Part shown: in pieces, positions 6,527 through 8,867 of the stretch
Layout of the letters: the number at the start of each line of letters is the position of its first letter
How positions within the stretch are numbered: position 1 is the first letter of the stretch
NCBI GenBank assembly: GCA_964540755.1
Contig: CAZIOB010000119.1
Span: forward strand, 1-8,867
Length of the DNA stretch: 8,867 nt
DNA from: JAAYJR01 sp964540755
Lineage (GTDB): Bacteria > Bacteroidota > Bacteroidia > Bacteroidales > Prolixibacteraceae
Direction: 5' to 3'
Made by a program: the position numbers and the translations under genes
The notes under the pieces: model-generated
Told to the model about the DNA's origin: nothing
What the model saw: the letters and a program-made list of their open reading frames with translations, nothing else
Databases searched by the model: none

Positions 6527-6694
6527 TTATTCTGTTATAAAATTGTATCCCTCAAAAGTATTGGATAATTCTGTAAAGATACACCGGTTATTCTTTCTTG
6601 CCGCGGAAATAAAGCCCTCAATCCTGGCATATATTTCAGCTCCTTTGAAAGTGCGGAAACTATTTGATATTTTCTGTTTGATCGCTGAACTTAG
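6527..6694 (-). pseudogene. IS66-like transposase C-terminal remnant
   Basis: The minus strand holds an open frame of 55 codons ending in TAA (6529-6527), closed upstream by a stop at 6697-6695, with no Met start. It reads IKQKISNSFRTFKGAEIYAR, then IEGFISAARKNNRCIFTELS and a short tail. This resembles the end of the IS66 DDE transposase, where relatives show patterns such as IKQKISGxFRS, GAxIFARIRGYIST and RKQ. Everything upstream, including the DDE acidic residues, is gone, and I see no terminal inverted repeats. It is a scar of a past insertion. The assignment rests on motif memory; a database search would settle it. Confidence 0.6.
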
Positions 6695-6743
6695 TTAAAA
6701 TGAAGCTCCCTAATTGAAGACTACATAAAATAACTATGAAAGA
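6695..6743. other. Spacer between transposase remnant and TA repeat
   Basis: Short AT-rich sequence with no gene or recognisable signal. Together with the 33-bp repeats and the IS66-like remnant it completes the 423-bp stretch between the ATPase start and the intact antitoxin start. The direct repeat begins at 6744. Confidence 0.5.
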
Positions 6744-6769
6744 AAAAATAAAACATACTCCTTCCGGTT

Positions 6770-6794
6770 AAGTATATACTTTTTTGTAAATTTG
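6770..6794 (+). promoter_or_regulatory. Candidate TA promoter with palindromic operator
   Basis: The perfect palindrome AAGTATATACTT (6770-6781) lies 5 nt before TAAATTTG (6787-6794), a match to the Bacteroidota -7 box TAnnTTTG. The antitoxin ATG follows 31 nt after the box. This geometry fits autorepression by the antitoxin or the TA complex. A clear -33 TTTG is missing, which could mean a weak or regulated promoter. Confidence 0.5.
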
Positions 6795-6825
6795 GGCAAA
6801 GTAGAAAAAATATAAATTATAAATA

Positions 6826-7074
6826 ATGGATAGAATAGTAATTGAGGTAGATGACAGGTTAGCTAAGGCATGGAGACGTGTATCTGATAAAAAAAGAAAA
6901 GAAATCGGCAATAAAGTAAATCTTTCTCTTGCCAAAGAATTAATGAAACCTCGCAAGGGAAAAAAAGATACAACTAATCGGGACTATCTTAATTTTTTAA
7001 ATGATTTAAGAACGGAAATGTTAGCAAAAGGGCTTAGCCAGAAAGAATTAGATGAAATCCTAAACGATGCCTAA
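6826..7074 (+). CDS. Putative antitoxin of a PIN-type TA module
   Basis: An 82-residue, highly charged protein. It starts with a likely beta-strand and helix (MDRIVIEVDDRLAKAWRRVS), then KVNLSLAKELM, a basic linker (KPRKGKKDTTNR) and two helices ending in MLAKGLSQKELDEILNDA. The N-terminal arrangement could be a ribbon-helix-helix-type DNA-binding segment, with the C-terminus wrapping the toxin as in type II antitoxins; this is inferred from context. Its last 8 nt overlap the toxin start (ATGCCTAA), so the pair is translationally coupled. The start is preceded by an A/T-rich leader typical of Bacteroidota. A decayed paralogue lies at 83-331. Confidence 0.78.
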   Translation: MDRIVIEVDDRLAKAWRRVSDKKRKEIGNKVNLSLAKELMKPRKGKKDTTNRDYLNFLNDLRTEMLAKGLSQKELDEILNDA

Positions 7075-7477
7075 ACCATATTTTGTTTTTGATACAAATT
7101 GTTTTATAAGTGCCAATTTAATAGTAGACTCAATTAATGCTCATGCTTTTGACAGAGCTTTAGTAATTGGGCAAATTGCTCTTTCTAATGAGGTATTAAA
7201 TGAATATATTGAAGTGTTATATCGAAAAAAGTTGGATAAATATTTGAATGAATCTCAACGATCTAATGCAATTAAGCAAATTAAAAATAATGCAATTATT
7301 TTCAATCCAACTGAAAGTATAAAGGTCTGCCGCGACAAAAAAGATAATAAGTTCCTGGAGTTGGCTCTGGCATGCAAAGCGCATTGTTTAATTTCAGGTG
7401 ATGTTGATTTATTAATCCTGCATCCATTTAGAAGTATTTCAATTTTAAACCCGTTTAACTTTCTGAAAAGTTTTTAA
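7067..7477 (+). CDS. PIN-domain toxin, putative ribonuclease (type II TA, COG1569-like)
   Basis: A 136-residue PIN-domain protein of normal length. Acidic residues sit at the expected places: Asp9 in FVFDTNCFISA, Glu42 in LSNEVLNEYIEVL, Asp90/Asp93 in CRDKKDNKFLELALACKA, and Asp112/Asp114 in LISGDVDLL. The C-terminus SISILNPFNFLKSF matches the NP..FL ending of the 'PIN family putative TA toxin' group. PIN toxins are Mg2+-dependent RNases that cut tRNA, rRNA or mRNA; the target here is unknown. The gene overlaps the antitoxin by 8 nt and appears fully intact, unlike the copy at 324. A weak AAAGA-TCG-TCTTT hairpin (7479-7491) follows the stop; it is not a convincing terminator. Confidence 0.88.
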   Translation: MPKPYFVFDTNCFISANLIVDSINAHAFDRALVIGQIALSNEVLNEYIEVLYRKKLDKYLNESQRSNAIKQIKNNAIIFNPTESIKVCRDKKDNKFLELALACKAHCLISGDVDLLILHPFRSISILNPFNFLKSF

Positions 7478-7604
7478 AAAAGATCGTCTTTCTTATTGTT
7501 AGACCTGCGGAAATAATATTTTAACTGGAGAATTTTGTACATTGCAGCCTCCTGATCATTCTTTCAGGCAAAGGATTAAAAAATATTAATATAATAAAGC
7601 TTAT

Positions 7605-8867
7605 ATGAAACCAGCAAACCGCGTGCTAAGATGGTCGTTGATAGTCTCCCTCGGGGGATTTCTGTTCGGATTTGACACTGCAGTTATATCGGGAGTTGAA
7701 CAGTCCATCCAACAGCTGTTCAGTCTCAATTCTTTCTGGCATGGATTTACTATCTCCTCTGCCCTGATAGGGACGGTAATAGGGGCATTGAATGCCGGAA
7801 AGCCGGCTGATAAGTATGGGCGGAGATATGTACTTTTTTATATTGCTGCCTTATATACTGTCTCGGCTATCGGGAGTGCCATGGCTACTTCACTGTGGAT
7901 GTTCATTATTTTTCGTTTTATCGGGGGACTCGCGGTCGGGGCTTCTTCCGTGGCGGGACCCATGTATATTTCGGAGATCTCGCCTGCAAAGATCCGGGGA
8001 CGCATGACAGCCCTTTTTCAGTTCAATGTTATTTCGGGTATTTTAATAGCTTATATTTCAAATTATTTGTTACGTGAGACAGGCAGTGATCCATGGAGGT
8101 GGATGCTGGGAGTTGAAGGGATTCCGGCAGCGGCATTTTTCTTTTTACTTTTTCTGATTCCGCGGAGTCCGAGGTTTTTAGTGAAGATCAATAATATTGA
8201 CGAAGCCCGCATAGTGCTTTCATTGGTGGAGGGAAATAATATTGAAGCAGAGATAGAGGATATCCATGAGAGCCTGATGAAGGGGAAAACCGCCAGTCAG
8301 AAGCTGTTTTCGAAACATTACTTTAAACCGATCTCCATTGCTTTTTTAGTTGCCATGTTCAACCAGTTTTCCGGGATAAATGCTATTCTTTATTATGCCC
8401 CGAGAATCTTTGAACTTACTGGTTTGTCACTGGCTGATTCGATGTTCCAGCCGGTGATGATTGGTATCACAAATGGCATCTTCACTGTTGTGGGAATGAT
8501 TGTCATTGACAGGATTGGAAGAAAGAAATTGCTGATAGCCGGTTCTGTGGGGATGGCTGTTTGTCTTGGACTCATATCAAGAGTGATGTACCTGCAGGAT
8601 TTTTCAGGTTATGGTGTATTGGTATATCTGTTGATATATATCGTTTTTTTTGCGTTTTCGACCGGGGCGGTTATCTGGGTTCTTATAGCGGAGGTGTTCC
8701 CTACAAGCATCCGGGGTAAAGGACAGGCACTTGGGAGTTTTACCCATTGGTTTTTTGCTGCTTTGATAACGTTTTTGTTTCCGTCATTCAGCGGTAGTCC
8801 ACAGGGCAGTTCTGTCTCGTTTGCATTTTTTTCGGTAATGATGGTCCTGCAGGCAGTGGTTGTATGG
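7605..8867 (+). CDS. Sugar-porter MFS transporter (3' end beyond window)
   Basis: 421 codons are visible with no stop, so the gene runs off the window; family members are usually 440-480 residues. This is a 12-TM proton-sugar symporter type (XylE/GLUT family) in the inner membrane. Hallmarks in order: GGFLFGFDTAVISG in TM1, ADKYGRR in loop 2-3, PMYISEISPAKIRGR after TM4, PRSPRFLV after TM6 (the usual motif is PESPR, here with Arg for Glu), NQFSGINAILYYAPRIFE in TM7, DRIGRKKLL in loop 8-9, and AEVFPTSIRGKGQA after TM10. The start ATG 7605 leaves a short cytoplasmic N-terminus (MKPANRVLRW) right before TM1. The sugar cannot be read from the sequence. It may take up a product of the carbohydrate genes upstream, but it is separated from them by TA and ATPase genes. 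Confidence 0.92.
   Translation, partial: MKPANRVLRWSLIVSLGGFLFGFDTAVISGVEQSIQQLFSLNSFWHGFTISSALIGTVIGALNAGKPADKYGRRYVLFYIAALYTVSAIGSAMATSLWMFIIFRFIGGLAVGASSVAGPMYISEISPAKIRGRMTALFQFNVISGILIAYISNYLLRETGSDPWRWMLGVEGIPAAAFFFLLFLIPRSPRFLVKINNIDEARIVLSLVEGNNIEAEIEDIHESLMKGKTASQKLFSKHYFKPISIAFLVAMFNQFSGINAILYYAPRIFELTGLSLADSMFQPVMIGITNGIFTVVGMIVIDRIGRKKLLIAGSVGMAVCLGLISRVMYLQDFSGYGVLVYLLIYIVFFAFSTGAVIWVLIAEVFPTSIRGKGQALGSFTHWFFAALITFLFPSFSGSPQGSSVSFAFFSVMMVLQAVVVW

Larger units (their letters stand above)
6744..7158 (+). repeat. Right copy of the ~415-bp direct repeat (intact TA module)
   Basis: This copy matches 1-415 in the same orientation without gaps, at about 93% identity. It contains the promoter region, the whole antitoxin gene and the first third of the toxin; the intact toxin continues beyond the repeat. 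The shared part includes the 5' flank back to AAAAATAAAA, so the homology is not limited to coding sequence. Confidence 0.95.

Noticed and set aside
7792..8077. Two plus-strand frames inside the transporter region
   Set aside because: They are out-of-frame shadows of the MFS gene, whose own frame is open from 7605 to the window end with all sugar-porter motifs.

Overview
The window looks like Bacteroidota chromosome. It is AT-rich and lacks strong Shine-Dalgarno sites: starts are preceded by A/T-rich stretches, and a TAnnTTTG-type -7 box (TAAATTTG) sits upstream of the toxin-antitoxin genes. The gene families also fit: a GH97 glycosidase, a lipoprotein S1 sulfatase, a DUF4143 ATPase, an IS66-like scar and a sugar-porter MFS transporter. 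An environmental or gut polysaccharide degrader is plausible. The species cannot be named from this sequence.

Layout from left to right. Positions 1-415 hold a dead, truncated copy of a PIN-type toxin-antitoxin (TA) module. Next comes a carbohydrate block on the + strand: a GH97-family protein (484-2424), a formylglycine-dependent sulfatase (2437-4023), and the C-terminal remnant of a larger unidentified protein (4026-4574). The right end of this block runs into a second wrecked TA module on the - strand: an antitoxin-like gene (4614-4817) followed by only the first ~26 codons of a PIN toxin (within 4507-4614). A - strand AAA/DUF4143 ATPase (5026-6402) follows. Three 33-bp direct repeats (6406-6504) abut its start codon. 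Then come a C-terminal scrap of an IS66-like transposase (6527-6694), an intact TA module (6826-7477) that is a ~93% identical paralogue of the dead copy at position 1, and the start of a sugar-porter MFS transporter (7605 onward, cut by the window end).

Reading it together: the sulfatase and the GH97 protein form a translationally tight pair, likely acting in the periplasm on a sulfated glycan, and the MFS transporter could import a released monosaccharide. The carbohydrate block lies between two unrelated PIN toxin genes, both broken, whose 5' parts point inward at it. A 415-bp direct repeat brackets the first 6.7 kb. This is a rearranged accessory region in which TA modules sit at breakpoints. 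The most notable observations are the hidden second PIN toxin stub, the dead TA copy that keeps its palindromic operator and promoter upstream of the GH97 operon, the GH97 protein with non-canonical residues at catalytic positions, and the iterated repeat in front of the ATPase.
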